The notes: generated by a model not told the origin, from the sequence alone. A DNA stretch of 64,000 nt from Flavobacterium aquidurense (GCF_001404985.1 NZ_JRLF01000009.1:372001-436000), one strand, 5' to 3'. Positions 1 through 10,478 are shown, numbered from the stretch's first letter. Made by a program: numbers and translations.

Positions 1-467
1 GTCCAATTGACATCACTTTCGACCAAAAGATCATATGTTTTTTGACGGTCTTCCTGAATTACAGGAAAGTTTGTTTTCATCCATTCTGTAGCCGAAGTAG
101 TTTTGGGACTTTTTTTATCAAATGGCGTATCAATGTTTAACCCAGCCAATAAAACATAACGTTCAATTTTGTAATTGTTCATTATTTTCAAAATATTGTT
201 GGTGGCTGAACTTGCAACAAGAGGTTCCTCTTTTCGCTGACCAACCGTGCTAATTACAGCCTGACAATCCTCTAGTAATACTTTTATGGATTCAATCTCC
301 AGGGCATCACCTTTGATAATTTCGATTTGTGAACTTTTAATGGTAAAATTCTCCGGATTTCGCAGCAGAAGTTTTATGCTGAATCCTTCTTTTAATAACT
401 GGTTTACAAGATAATTTCCAGTTCTTCCGCCACCGCCTAAAACAGCAACTTTTTTTATATTTTTCAT
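1..467 (-). CDS. NAD(P)H-binding reductase-like protein (3' end cut by window edge)
   Basis: The ATG is at 465-467 and the frame runs off the left edge, so about 155 N-terminal residues are visible. They open with MKNIKKVAVLGGGGRTG, a glycine-rich Rossmann nucleotide-binding loop, followed by a beta-alpha pattern, an ISTVGQ strand end and a YVLLAGLN strand. This fits the atypical short-chain dehydrogenase / NAD(P)H-binding (NmrA-like) families, which bind NAD(P)H and act as reductases or redox sensors. The substrate cannot be told from this part. An exact TAnnTTTG promoter lies upstream and two hairpins lie in the leader. Confidence 0.7.
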   Translation of the reverse strand, partial: MKNIKKVAVLGGGGRTGNYLVNQLLKEGFSIKLLLRNPENFTIKSSQIEIIKGDALEIESIKVLLEDCQAVISTVGQRKEEPLVASSATNNILKIMNNYKIERYVLLAGLNIDTPFDKKSPKTTSATEWMKTNFPVIQEDRQKTYDLLVESDVNW

Positions 468-500
468 ATATTACTTTATAAAATTTGACATAATTAATTG

Positions 501-549
501 CGTTTTATCAAGCTGATAAAACGAAATAATAAAAGCTTACTGAGCTTTT
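501..549 (-). promoter_or_regulatory. Two tandem hairpins in the leader of the reductase gene
   Basis: CGTTTTATCA (501-510) pairs perfectly with TGATAAAACG (514-523) across a 3-nt loop. AAAAGCT (531-537) pairs with AGCTTTT (543-549). Both lie between the predicted promoter (588-595) and the start codon (467), so they would be in the 5' leader. They could be a repressor operator or an RNA leader structure; the sequence does not decide which. Confidence 0.4.
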
Positions 550-587
550 ATAAATAATCAATATTTTATAAAGAGATTCTAATAGTT

Positions 588-595
588 CAAATGTA
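588..595 (-). promoter_or_regulatory. TAnnTTTG -7 promoter motif for the reductase gene
   Basis: On the minus strand this reads TACATTTG, an exact match to the Bacteroidota -7 element TAnnTTTG. It lies about 120 nt upstream of the start codon at 467. No clear -33 TTG is seen at the usual spacing. Confidence 0.45.
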
Positions 596-630
596 AAAAT
601 AAAAAGACAGATTTGATTATCGACTTCTGT

Positions 631-1146
631 TTATTTCAGTTTTTCTTTTTCTACCCAGATAAAATTTCCTTTTTCTGTTGCATCGAGTAAATCAACCTCT
701 AATCCGGCTGCAATACTCGTTGCCAGTTTGAAAGCCTGTTTTGAATCTAAATATACCGAAATGGGTTTCTTTTTAGTTTCTGTGAGATAAATATTTACTT
801 CAAAATCCCTGTCTGTGTGATTTTTGTAAACCGAAACATATTTAACATCCTCAAATACGGTGTCTTTACACAAAGGAATTCCAAATAATGTAAAATTAAA
901 GCGAACTTTTTTGTCTTTTAAATCAGTGTAAACTCTCTTCGTAAATGTTACTCCTGCAGCACAAACAAATAAAAAAAAGACAGCAGTGATAAAGTATACC
1001 GCATGCCAAATTCTTCCATAATAAAACAATTCAACTGTTTTACATATTGTATGAAACATAAAAAAATACAGGGGAATAGAAATCAAAAAATGCCAGAAAG
1101 GTCGATCTGAACTGTAAACTAATTTATATTGCTGAGGATTTTTCAT
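631..1146 (-). CDS. Hypothetical membrane protein with two N-terminal transmembrane segments
   Basis: 171 aa. Two hydrophobic segments (about residues 17-38 and 48-68) are followed by a soluble part of about 100 residues rich in beta strand. The arrangement resembles small bacterial PH-like or YcxB-like membrane proteins, but no family could be named with confidence. It lies downstream of the atpC terminator. A TATTTTTG motif (1151-1158, minus) sits only a few bases before the ATG, so it may have its own nearly leaderless promoter or be reached by read-through from atpDC. Function unknown. Confidence 0.75.
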   Translation of the reverse strand: MKNPQQYKLVYSSDRPFWHFLISIPLYFFMFHTICKTVELFYYGRIWHAVYFITAVFFLFVCAAGVTFTKRVYTDLKDKKVRFNFTLFGIPLCKDTVFEDVKYVSVYKNHTDRDFEVNIYLTETKKKPISVYLDSKQAFKLATSIAAGLEVDLLDATEKGNFIWVEKEKLK

Positions 1147-1160
1147 TTTTCAAAAATAAA

Positions 1161-1190
1161 AAAAGCCATTCACCGCAGCGAATGGCTTTT
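1161..1190 (-). terminator. Terminator downstream of atpC
   Basis: AAAAGCCATTC (1161-1171) pairs with GAATGGCTTTT (1180-1190) around an 8-nt loop. On the minus strand it is followed by T-rich sequence, 22 nt beyond the atpC stop. It should end the atpDC transcript. Confidence 0.8.
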
Positions 1191-1211
1191 AAAAATTATT
1201 TTAAAATTGTC

Positions 1212-1493
1212 TTAGTCAACTAAAACAATTACTTTATTGTCTTTCATCTCGATAGTACCTGACTGAATCTCTAATGTATAAGTCTGGTCGTTTACTCTCG
1301 TGAATTTACTCGCTACGTCTTTAGAAAAATTAAAACTTGGCGCTGCAATTTTTACAGTTCCTTTTTCCAGAATAGAAACAATAGGAGCGTGATTATTCAA
1401 TATTTGAAAGCTTCCATCAACTCCAGGCAATGTAACAGATGTTACTTCTCCTGAAAATAATTTTGCCTCTGGTGATACTATTTCTAAAATCAT
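1212..1493 (-). CDS. atpC: ATP synthase F1 epsilon subunit
   Basis: 93 aa. The sequence starts MILEIVSPEAKLFSGEV and contains GSFQILNNHAPIVSIL, typical of the beta-sandwich domain of F1 epsilon, which sits in the central stalk with gamma and couples rotation to catalysis. It is shorter than the roughly 130-140 aa E. coli type: the C-terminal helical hairpin that inhibits ATP hydrolysis is absent, as is common in Bacteroidota. It follows atpD by about 70 nt and shares its transcript. The rest of the F-ATPase genes are not in this window. Confidence 0.95.
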   Translation of the reverse strand: MILEIVSPEAKLFSGEVTSVTLPGVDGSFQILNNHAPIVSILEKGTVKIAAPSFNFSKDVASKFTRVNDQTYTLEIQSGTIEMKDNKVIVLVD

Positions 1494-1500
1494 ATTTTTT

Positions 1501-1563
1501 TAGTTAACAGTCTCAGTTAAGAGTCTCAGTACTGAATACTGCGACAGAATACTGAGAACTAGA
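1501..1563 (-). repeat. CAGT-rich degenerate spacer between atpD and atpC
   Basis: The spacer is built of repeated CAGTCTCAGT, CAGTACTGAATACTG and AATACTGAG words and contains an inverted pair (CTCAGTA...TACTGAG). Similar spacers occur at 47480-47610 and 48465-48580, so it is a recurring intergenic sequence type rather than one-off noise. Confidence 0.5.
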
Positions 1564-3078
<1,515 letters not shown>

Positions 3079-3136
3079 TTATGTATTTATTAAATAGCTA
3101 TTTAGGTTTATCGAAAATACCTCTTTTTTCAGAGCG

Positions 3137-3144
3137 CAAAGATA
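3137..3144 (-). promoter_or_regulatory. Promoter of the atpDC operon
   Basis: On the minus strand TATCTTTG matches TAnnTTTG exactly, and a TTG lies 19 nt upstream of it, giving a complete Bacteroidota sigma-A promoter layout. It is about 62 nt before the atpD start codon. Confidence 0.7.
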
Positions 3145-3256
3145 ATTTTTTAAAATATAAAATCAATTTTTTTTTATAAAAAATACTATTATTTTGTTTG
3201 ATTCCTAAAAGTCAGGCTTCAAATACCGAAAAAAGCATTTTTTTACAAAAATAAAA

Positions 3257-3288
3257 AAAGCCACTACATTTTGCAAATGAGTGACTTT
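3257..3288 (-). terminator. Terminator after the SGNH hydrolase gene
   Basis: On the minus strand, AAAGTCACT-CATTT-GCA-AAATG-AGTGGCTTT forms a long stem with one G-U pair, followed by a run of T. It begins about 20 nt after the stop codon at 3308. Confidence 0.75.
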
Positions 3289-3307
3289 CTTACTAAAAAA
3301 ATTGGCA

Positions 3308-4873
3308 TTATTTTATCGTTGCACCATATTGAATTGGATATAAAGCCAAATCTACATAACGTAACGTTGAGCCGTATTTTGCATTAATAGCATCTATAAA
3401 TATATTTGCAATTAAACCGTAACCTCTTGGACTTGGATGTATACCATCCAAAGAAAAAGCCCCACCAACAGCATAAGAAGAAGTCATTGTAAAATTACCA
3501 AAACGAATTCCTCCGCTGGACAACTGCGTCAATACACTTCTTGTATCAACAAAAGCCAATCCTTTTGCCTCTGCGGCGGCGGCAATTATGACATTATAAG
3601 CATCTGTTGCTACTTTAATTTCAGCAATCTCAGATGGAATCAACACATGTTTATCTTGTAATGGAAATGATACTCCAAATGCATTTAATGGATATGGAGG
3701 TGCAATTCCTACACCAGAATCAAGAGCAGTTGGCGCTGTACCAATAGCAGCTCTGGTCGTTAACAATAACAAATCTGTAGCTTTGGCCTGTCTTGCCTGA
3801 CCAAATATTGCCCCATAAAAAGCTGCAGTCTGTGCTCCCAGTGTTGGGGTAAATGCTGCTGCTAACTGTGCAGACAAATTAGGCAGTGTTTCATCTTTTA
3901 TCAACACAGGACTTGTAGACGTTTCAGACAATAAATTAATTCTGTCTCCCGCACCAAAAGCAGTTAAAGCTTGTTTTAGCGGACCATATAATTGCGCATT
4001 AAGCAACTTAATAGTTGCCAGACCAACTGTTTCATTATCTTTTCCAATTGATTTTGCCGTAAGCGGATTATAAGGAACTGTTGTAAAATGCGGCAAAGTT
4101 GTAATGTAAGGCAAATTTGCAACTACCCCTTTTGCACCATTTGCAGTCAAGGTAGTAACCAATGTATTGTATGCAAAATTAAAAGTTGCTGTTGGGGTTA
4201 TATCGTCTCCCAAAACAGGATCCTGAGAAGTAGGCACTCCTCCGTTTGTAGCATAACCCAAAACATCATTTCCTCCAATAAACAAAGAAAAGAATGTAGG
4301 AGCCTGCGCTACAGCATCAGCCAGAACACTAGTCGTAGGCGAAGAAGAAAAACGTGCAAAATAAGGATTTGCTGTAGCAGGAGTTGCAAAAACCCCGGCA
4401 AGATTTCCATATCCGGGTGCAATTAAGTGAAAACTTTTTGCACCAGGAATTCCCATATTACTAAAAGTTCCCGTTAAATGCGCGGTTATTGCAGTTCCGG
4501 AAACCCCCGGAATATTCACAGGAGCACTTGTAGCCGGATTAAAGATTAATCTTGTTGGAAATTTAGCCACTTGCACACCTCCGGAAGAAAACCCTCCGGT
4601 ATTATCCAGCATTAAAGGCGTTGTAAAAGCTCCGCCACCTGCCGCTGCAAATTGCTGCGATAAGATATTGGCATATGAATTACTCTGTCCTTTTGCAAAC
4701 AAAGCACCATCACTATAACCGGCAGCAAACGAATCTCCAAGTGCTATGTATTTTGTAAAAACTGCTGATCCTGGAACAACCGGAACTTCGGCAGGAGTAT
4801 CATTACTATCATCATTATTACATGCCATAAAGGTTAAAGAAACCAATAATAGCCATTTCATATTTTTTATCAT
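3308..4873 (-). CDS. SGNH/GDSL hydrolase lipoprotein
   Basis: 521 aa from the chosen start at 4873, which gives MIKNMKWLLLVSLTFMAC, a lipoprotein signal ending in a lipobox Cys; an ATG at 4906 adds 11 charged residues and is less likely. All SGNH blocks are visible: GDSF (nucleophile Ser, about residue 48), GIPG block II, GGND block III (about residue 200), and DGIHPSPRGYG with the Asp/His pair near the C-terminus. Such enzymes hydrolyse esters of lipids or carbohydrates; here it should be anchored in the outer membrane. It follows a TonB-dependent receptor by 57-90 nt in the same direction, so the two probably form an operon for import and cleavage of an esterified substrate. Confidence 0.88.
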   Translation of the reverse strand: MIKNMKWLLLVSLTFMACNNDDSNDTPAEVPVVPGSAVFTKYIALGDSFAAGYSDGALFAKGQSNSYANILSQQFAAAGGGAFTTPLMLDNTGGFSSGGVQVAKFPTRLIFNPATSAPVNIPGVSGTAITAHLTGTFSNMGIPGAKSFHLIAPGYGNLAGVFATPATANPYFARFSSSPTTSVLADAVAQAPTFFSLFIGGNDVLGYATNGGVPTSQDPVLGDDITPTATFNFAYNTLVTTLTANGAKGVVANLPYITTLPHFTTVPYNPLTAKSIGKDNETVGLATIKLLNAQLYGPLKQALTAFGAGDRINLLSETSTSPVLIKDETLPNLSAQLAAAFTPTLGAQTAAFYGAIFGQARQAKATDLLLLTTRAAIGTAPTALDSGVGIAPPYPLNAFGVSFPLQDKHVLIPSEIAEIKVATDAYNVIIAAAAEAKGLAFVDTRSVLTQLSSGGIRFGNFTMTSSYAVGGAFSLDGIHPSPRGYGLIANIFIDAINAKYGSTLRYVDLALYPIQYGATIK

Positions 4874-4963
4874 CTTATTAAGTTTAAAATTATTACGTCT
4901 TTCCACTTTATTTATTTAAAAAACAAAAAGAAAGAAACCTGCTTCATCTCACTACTTTTATAA

Positions 4964-7756
4964 TTACGGATTAATTGTCCAGGAAACAAACCATTGCTGA
5001 CCAATTGCTCCTGCCCCAATTACCTGGATATAATCTGATCCGAAAAGGTTTGTTGCCCCAACTTTAAAAACTGATTTCCATTTTGTCAAAGCATAATTTA
5101 TCTGAGCATCAAGCACTGTGTTTTCCGGAACAATTCCATCTCCAAAAGAAGATTGCCATAAATATTCTGTATTCCATCTTACATTAATATTAAAACCTAA
5201 ATTTTTAATCACTTTAGCATTTCCAAGAGATGCTTTAATTCTATGTTTTGGCGTATTAAAACCTGCTATAAAACTTGGATCGTCTGCCTGATTAAAATCA
5301 AACTGCGCATAGTTATAATTTGCACCTACTTCAAAATCTTTATATACTTTTTTAGACAAACCAACACCAAAACCTAGTGACGAAACCTGAGCAGTAGTAT
5401 TAGTATACACCTGATAAACTCTTCGATCTCCAAAAGCCAGTGCCTGATATGTTTGTTGTACTGATGGATTTGTTGCATCCGTTCCTACAGTTCCATAATA
5501 AGGAGATATTACTCTGGCCGTATTCATGAAATCATTATAAATATTATAATAAGCATTCAAATCGATTGACAAATCATTTTGAACCACTGAACGATATCCT
5601 ACTTCAAAAGCCTGAACCTGCTCCGGTTTAACCAATCCAATATTAGCTACTTTAAGATCAGCAGGATTAGCTGATGCAGCAAATGCCTGAACAGAAGCTA
5701 CTGTATATGCATTGTGATACGCATTTTGACCAGACATTGCGATCGTAGCAGGCTGACCTGCGACTGTTTGTCCTGCAGCACTTACATTAACAGTTTCCTG
5801 AAAACGATCTAAATTTTCCGGAGCTGAACCAATTAATGCAAATGGCCCTAAATCTAAACCAATATATTGATCTTGTGTTGTTGGGTTACGGAAACCTGTT
5901 TGATAAGACAATCTGAAATTATGTCTTTTAGATTCTCCGGCAGAATAAACAAATGAAACTCTTGGAGATAAATTACCGTCAAAGTTTTGACTTTTATCAT
6001 AACGTAATGATCCTGTAAATTTCAATCTGTCGTCCATGAATTTTTTAGTCAACTGACCATAAGCTCCATATTCTCTATAACTGATTGGACCGTCATAATC
6101 TGTAAAAATAGTTCCTTCAGAATCCATTACATATTCTCTCCATGAACCACCAACCTGAATCTCAGCCCATTTAATCATGTCTCTGAAATTGTAATTCACA
6201 TCAGAGTGATATAATTTTGAATGATCAATAAATTTTGCCCCCTGAGTTAAATCAGGATTAGAAACAACCGTTGCAAGAGCATTATTAAATTGAGCAGAAC
6301 CTGGTTCGAATCTTGCAGAACCTTTAGGTTTAGGAATAAAAGAAATTTGAGCAGGAAGTACATTATAATCTGCAAAATTTCTTGCGATTGCAGCAGATTC
6401 ATTTGCGTTTGTACCCATAACAGCACCAGATAACTGATAAGCTGTTGCATAATTAGTAAACCACTCCTGATCTGATTTTGCAGCTCTGTTAACATTCCAT
6501 GCAGCAAATCTCATATCATATGAATTTCCAGCATCTTCATCTGTAGCATATACTCTCGCAAAAAAGTTTTTCCCTTTTACTTCAACTTTTCCTTGTTGCA
6601 TCATAAAATCCTTCAAAGCATATCTATTAGCTCCCTGATAAATTGTACTTCCCAAACCAATTTTATACTGCATGATAATTTCTGTATCATCAGCAAAAGG
6701 TCTGATATGAGCAGAGAAATCTGCTTTTACGTTTTTAACTTTATTATCAGTCACATCTTGTTCACGATAACCGGTTCTGCTTACTTGCCCCACATTAGGG
6801 ATAAAAGTAGTTACCTCATCACCATAAATATTTAATCCATCATAATTTTGATTATTTGCATGTCCAATAGAACCACCTGTCATACTTCTGGTATCGGCAG
6901 CAATCCACTCTGTTGCTTCCATATATGTGAAATTAGCTTTTAACGCAAAATGTTTGGTAAATGCTTTTGCAGCCCTAATTCCAAAATCATTATAATCATT
7001 TGTTCCGGCAGCTTTTTGAGTTGTCTGACCGTATTTATAGTAAACACTAATTCCTTCATTTGTAAAAGGACTTTTACTATTCATAAACATAATACCATTA
7101 AAAGCATTTGCTCCGTAAAGTGCCGAAGAAGCACCAGGCAAAAGTTCCACATTAGCTACATCTATATCCGAGATCCCTATTAAATTTCCTAACACAAAGT
7201 TTAATGCCGGAGAAGAATTATCCATTCCGTCAACTAATTGCATAAAACGAGTATTAGCCACAGAAGCAAAACCACGCGTATTAATAGATTTAAACGAAAT
7301 ACTACTTGTATTAAAATTTACCTCTTTTAAATTTTCCAAACCATCATAAAAAGTTGGCGCGGTAGTATTTCTAATTTCCTGAATCCCCATTCTTTCAATA
7401 GTAACAGGCGACTCAATTACCCTTTCAGGAGTCCTCGAAGCCGAAACAACAATTTCATCCAGTTTAGTTTCTTCATCTTTTAAAACTACATCTACTTTTT
7501 GATTCGTCGACGTTACATTAATCGTTTTAGATTCAAACCCTACTGCCGTTACTTTAATCGTCAAGGGTAACTTTACAGAAGTGCTTAGTTTAAATGTACC
7601 ATCAAAGTCGGTTGAAGTACCGCTTCGTTCTCCCACAACACTTACGTTAGCACCAGGAATAGATTGTTTGTTACCATCAGTAACAGAACCGGTAATTGTA
7701 TTTTGAGCGAAGGATATTCCGCTGAAAAACAACATAATTAGTAAATATACTCTCAT
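4964..7756 (-). CDS. TonB-dependent outer-membrane receptor with carboxypeptidase-regulatory-like N-terminus
   Basis: 930 aa. The order is: signal peptide (MRVYLLIMLFFSGISFAQ), a CarboxypepD_reg-like beta-sandwich (about 20-105, ITGSVTDGNKQSIPGANVSV), a TonB-box-like DEIVVSASRTPE (about 104-115), a plug domain (PGASSALYGANAFNGIMFM) and a beta-barrel to the C-terminus. It should import a substrate across the outer membrane using TonB energy. No SusD partner is adjacent, so it is not a classical SusCD system; the partner is the SGNH hydrolase lipoprotein downstream. The substrate is not evident. Confidence 0.93.
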   Translation of the reverse strand: MRVYLLIMLFFSGISFAQNTITGSVTDGNKQSIPGANVSVVGERSGTSTDFDGTFKLSTSVKLPLTIKVTAVGFESKTINVTSTNQKVDVVLKDEETKLDEIVVSASRTPERVIESPVTIERMGIQEIRNTTAPTFYDGLENLKEVNFNTSSISFKSINTRGFASVANTRFMQLVDGMDNSSPALNFVLGNLIGISDIDVANVELLPGASSALYGANAFNGIMFMNSKSPFTNEGISVYYKYGQTTQKAAGTNDYNDFGIRAAKAFTKHFALKANFTYMEATEWIAADTRSMTGGSIGHANNQNYDGLNIYGDEVTTFIPNVGQVSRTGYREQDVTDNKVKNVKADFSAHIRPFADDTEIIMQYKIGLGSTIYQGANRYALKDFMMQQGKVEVKGKNFFARVYATDEDAGNSYDMRFAAWNVNRAAKSDQEWFTNYATAYQLSGAVMGTNANESAAIARNFADYNVLPAQISFIPKPKGSARFEPGSAQFNNALATVVSNPDLTQGAKFIDHSKLYHSDVNYNFRDMIKWAEIQVGGSWREYVMDSEGTIFTDYDGPISYREYGAYGQLTKKFMDDRLKFTGSLRYDKSQNFDGNLSPRVSFVYSAGESKRHNFRLSYQTGFRNPTTQDQYIGLDLGPFALIGSAPENLDRFQETVNVSAAGQTVAGQPATIAMSGQNAYHNAYTVASVQAFAASANPADLKVANIGLVKPEQVQAFEVGYRSVVQNDLSIDLNAYYNIYNDFMNTARVISPYYGTVGTDATNPSVQQTYQALAFGDRRVYQVYTNTTAQVSSLGFGVGLSKKVYKDFEVGANYNYAQFDFNQADDPSFIAGFNTPKHRIKASLGNAKVIKNLGFNINVRWNTEYLWQSSFGDGIVPENTVLDAQINYALTKWKSVFKVGATNLFGSDYIQVIGAGAIGQQWFVSWTINP

Positions 7757-8064
7757 TTAGGTTTGTTTTTGGTTAGTTTATATAGCCAAAATACAAATAA
7801 TTTTGATATTAATAAAAAAATGTTAAATAAAATCAATATTCTATATTAATTTCGTTACAATTTTAACTATTCGTCAATTAGATTTATTAAATTAAAATCA
7901 AATATCAAAGTTTCAAAACCCTTAATACTATGCATACATATTATTTTTAATTAAAAAAATGAGGATTTAATAAAAATACACCTTCAAGAAAAAAAATATG
8001 ACAATAAAAAAAAGCGAGACCTCAATCTCGCTTTTTTAACATTCATCTTTTCGTATAGTTACTT
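7757..8064. other. Intergenic region upstream of the TonB receptor gene
   Basis: AT-rich. The part nearest the receptor gene should hold its promoter, but no exact TAnnTTTG was found. The right part holds the terminator at 8011-8037. No open frame with coding character was seen. Confidence 0.6.
8011..8037 (-). terminator. Strong hairpin terminator after the tail-fibre-like gene
   Basis: AAAGCGAGA pairs with TCTCGCTTT around CCTCAA and is followed by T on either strand, so it can act in both directions. The same hairpin, differing by one loop base, sits at 21033-21061 after glmS. Confidence 0.85.
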
Positions 8065-8096
8065 TTACTTATTCTCTACTTTTTCTAATCGATTTT

Positions 8097-8981
8097 TCAA
8101 ATCAATAATTTCTTGTTTTGTTCGATCATATATAAAGTCATTTCTTCCATTTTCTTAAGCAAGTTCATATTCATTTCTGCCAGCATCAAACCACTCTTCT
8201 CTATTTCCTGAGCTGATGGTATTTCAGGTAAATGATTATTTTGTTTAATATAGTTTTCAACTTCCTGCAATGATTTTAATTTGTAGTCGTTTGCAAAAAC
8301 ATAATCTGGAACTTGTCCAGCATTTACGGTTACTTTTACTTCACCGGCATGAATGTTTCCAGCAACTGTAAGTTTAGAGTCCGGATTTGTGGTACCGATA
8401 CCAACATTACCATTTCCCTGAATTCTCACCTTTTCTGTTTGACCGGTTCCATGCGAATCCTGTGTAAAAAACTGCATTCCGTAAATATTAGAACCTTCAC
8501 TTTCCGTGATTGACCTAATAGAGGTACCAAAAGTTACAAGATTGCCATTTGCAATAGAATGTGAAATCATTATAGCAGAACTGTTATTACTATTTGATAA
8601 ATTTCTAACCGATAAACCACCATAGAATGTTTGAATCCCTTCAAAATTATTTTCTCCGCGAGTGGCTAATTCGTTCCATGAATTCCAAGTACCTTCAGGA
8701 TTAAAATCCGAACTTTTAGTTCTAAAAGAAATTCGATTACCCCCATGCGGACCGTAATCAGCACTAATTTGACAGTCGTATCTATTATCTAACCCTCCAA
8801 AACTTATTAATGCACCGTTCCACGGTGTTCCTGCTGTTGCATAAGAAAAAGTATATCCTCCCTTAAAAGCATCTGCAGCACCAGGAACTGTTATAAAATT
8901 AGTCGGGTTTAAAGTTTGCGCTTTCGTTGTCATTATACAAACTAAGGCAATTGCAAAAGTTATTATTTTATTAGCTTTCAT
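8097..8981 (-). CDS. Secreted phage-tail-fibre-like protein, C-terminus frameshifted
   Basis: 294 aa. A signal peptide (MKANKIITFAIALVCIMTTKAQ) precedes beta-rich sequence and the marker GNGNVGIGTTNPDSKLTVAGNI, the repeat that leads into chaperone-like tail-fibre ends. A helical end (LPEIPSAQEIEKSGLMLAEMNMNLLKKMEEM) follows. This type is common in flavobacteria and is probably surface-associated; its role is unknown. The frame stops at 8097 (EQNKKLLI), but one added base near 8112-8115 would continue it as EIIDLKNRLEKVENK to a stop at 8065, the usual coiled-coil ending of this family. The gene therefore carries either a recent single-base deletion or a sequencing error. Confidence 0.8.
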   Translation of the reverse strand: MKANKIITFAIALVCIMTTKAQTLNPTNFITVPGAADAFKGGYTFSYATAGTPWNGALISFGGLDNRYDCQISADYGPHGGNRISFRTKSSDFNPEGTWNSWNELATRGENNFEGIQTFYGGLSVRNLSNSNNSSAIMISHSIANGNLVTFGTSIRSITESEGSNIYGMQFFTQDSHGTGQTEKVRIQGNGNVGIGTTNPDSKLTVAGNIHAGEVKVTVNAGQVPDYVFANDYKLKSLQEVENYIKQNNHLPEIPSAQEIEKSGLMLAEMNMNLLKKMEEMTLYMIEQNKKLLI

Positions 8982-9692
8982 TTCTTTTATTTTTAATTAT
9001 ATTAATTAGGATCTACCACTACGCAATAAAATCCAGCAATTTTTTTAATTTTTGAACACATCCTCAAAATCACATATAACAGAGATTTCATTAAATCCTT
9101 CTCAAAACAGGTATTTTTTTATAAAAAAATAGAAACCAAAAAGCAACATCAAAATCAATAGGTTTATTGTGGTTTTTGGCCCGTTCTGGAAATCAAAAAA
9201 ATCTCTAATTTTCATAGTTTTAAATTTAAAATCCACCTTCCATTTTTTGCAAATAGAAAGTGTGGTTAGTAATAAAGTTTTTGGTGGTATTTATGAAATT
9301 TGGTATTGTAATCGATGAGAAAAAACATCGATAAGTGAGGATTTACCTCTTGAACACAATCTATGAATTATAAAAAGTGTACTGGTATTATTTGCATTAT
9401 TTCCTGTTCATTTACAATGAACTTTATCTTATTGGGATTGATATGGAAATATTAAGTGGTATTATATTTCTATTTAATATAAAGTACCCTACTCTTCGCA
9501 GTGTAACTTAAAAGCTACTATTGCTTTGCGAAGTCTCCCGACTTCGTACCTATTCTAATATCTTTTTACTGTTCTTAAATATTAACCAATCTTTGTCGCT
9601 ACAAAATCAGGAGACTTCGCAGAGCAATACGTTTTCATGAGGGAACTTCGAAGAACTGACTTTTAGAAGTTATAAATTCGCAGGACACTTAT
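8982..9692. other. Long non-coding stretch with an inverted-repeat element
   Basis: About 700 nt without a convincing gene. The part from 8982 to about 9480 is AT-rich and holds only short open frames. One small dyad, ATCGATG (9311-9317) with CATCGAT (9326-9332), could be an operator. From about 9493 to 9630 lies copy 1 of the inverted-repeat element described separately. Confidence 0.6.
9493..9630. repeat. Inverted-repeat element, copy 1
   Basis: A 22-bp arm beginning TGCGAAGTCTCC (9527-9548) is matched by its inverted copy at 9600-9621 with three C/T differences. The unit extends left through GTGTAACTTAAAAGCTACTA, shared with copy 3. It has no coding content and lies just downstream of the 176-aa immunity-like gene. 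The size and inverted ends suggest a MITE or REP-type element. Confidence 0.7.
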
Positions 9693-10223
9693 TTAATTTT
9701 GTTTAATAGCATCGTCAGGAATTTTATCCTTAAATAGATCTTTGTACCGCTCTAAATCCTGAGACGAATTAACAGGATAATTCAAAAGAATAAAACTATT
9801 CTTAGGATTTACCTTTTCGTAAATAACAAGATATAAAAGACTTAAATCAGGTTTATCATTTGGAATGTCAACATAATAGTTCTCACCATAAGAATGAACA
9901 AAAAAATGATTATCAACAGAGTAAATATATTTTATGGAATTGCCTGTATCTCCTTTTCCTTTAAGATTAGTAACAATATATTGCTCTATACTCCCCGTAG
10001 TTAAATAAAAATTATTTTTTAACAATTCAACATTTTTATCTTGTTCACGAATTAAACAAATACCCGCTACTAATCCTACAATTAATATCATTAATAAAAT
10101 TTTAAGCTGATTATCAATTGATTTAAAATTCTTTACAAAATAAAAAATGACACATATGATTATAAATATAAAAATCACTACAACTGTTTTGGTATGATTT
10201 TCTTGATTAAAAAAATCTTTCAT
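9693..10223 (-). CDS. Small membrane protein, candidate immunity protein
   Basis: 176 aa with two hydrophobic segments (about 12-32 and 40-60) and a soluble C-terminal domain of about 110 residues. No family was recognised. It starts about 20 nt after an orphan Rhs-tip fragment (10245-10478) on the same strand, the usual place for the immunity gene of a polymorphic toxin. A membrane-bound immunity protein would fit a toxin acting at the inner membrane or periplasm, but this is inference from position only. Confidence 0.55.
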   Translation of the reverse strand: MKDFFNQENHTKTVVVIFIFIIICVIFYFVKNFKSIDNQLKILLMILIVGLVAGICLIREQDKNVELLKNNFYLTTGSIEQYIVTNLKGKGDTGNSIKYIYSVDNHFFVHSYGENYYVDIPNDKPDLSLLYLVIYEKVNPKNSFILLNYPVNSSQDLERYKDLFKDKIPDDAIKQN

Positions 10224-10244
10224 AATAAATAATGTTTAAATAAA

Positions 10245-10478
10245 TTATCCTTTAAATTGTGGCTTGAACTTAGGAGCATAAGAAGTAGGAGGAATAATAT
10301 TTCGTGTTGGAATTATAAATTTTGGAATTACTAAACTAGGATTTACATTCAAAGGAGTTATTGGTCTTAACTCTAAGGAATTTATTAATGGAGATGGTGT
10401 TTGAGGTATGTATGACGGTTGTGATTTAAATTCATTCAATCCTGTTAGTCCACCGCCAATAGCGCTAAAACCTAACAT
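10245..10478 (-). pseudogene. Orphan Rhs-tip fragment
   Basis: 77 aa beginning MLGFSAIGGGLTGLNEF, the glycine-rich linker style seen just after the Rhs core in Rhs proteins, followed by a Pro-rich tail (IPQTPSPLI, IIPPTSYAPKF). The Rhs core itself is missing: the sequence starts at the edge of inverted-repeat element copy 2. It looks like a displaced or truncated C-terminal tip kept beside a possible immunity gene. It could also be an expressed short peptide. Confidence 0.45.

Noticed and set aside
6303..6325. A GGTTCGAATC word like a tRNA T-arm
   Set aside because: It lies inside the TonB receptor coding sequence and no acceptor, D or anticodon stems surround it.
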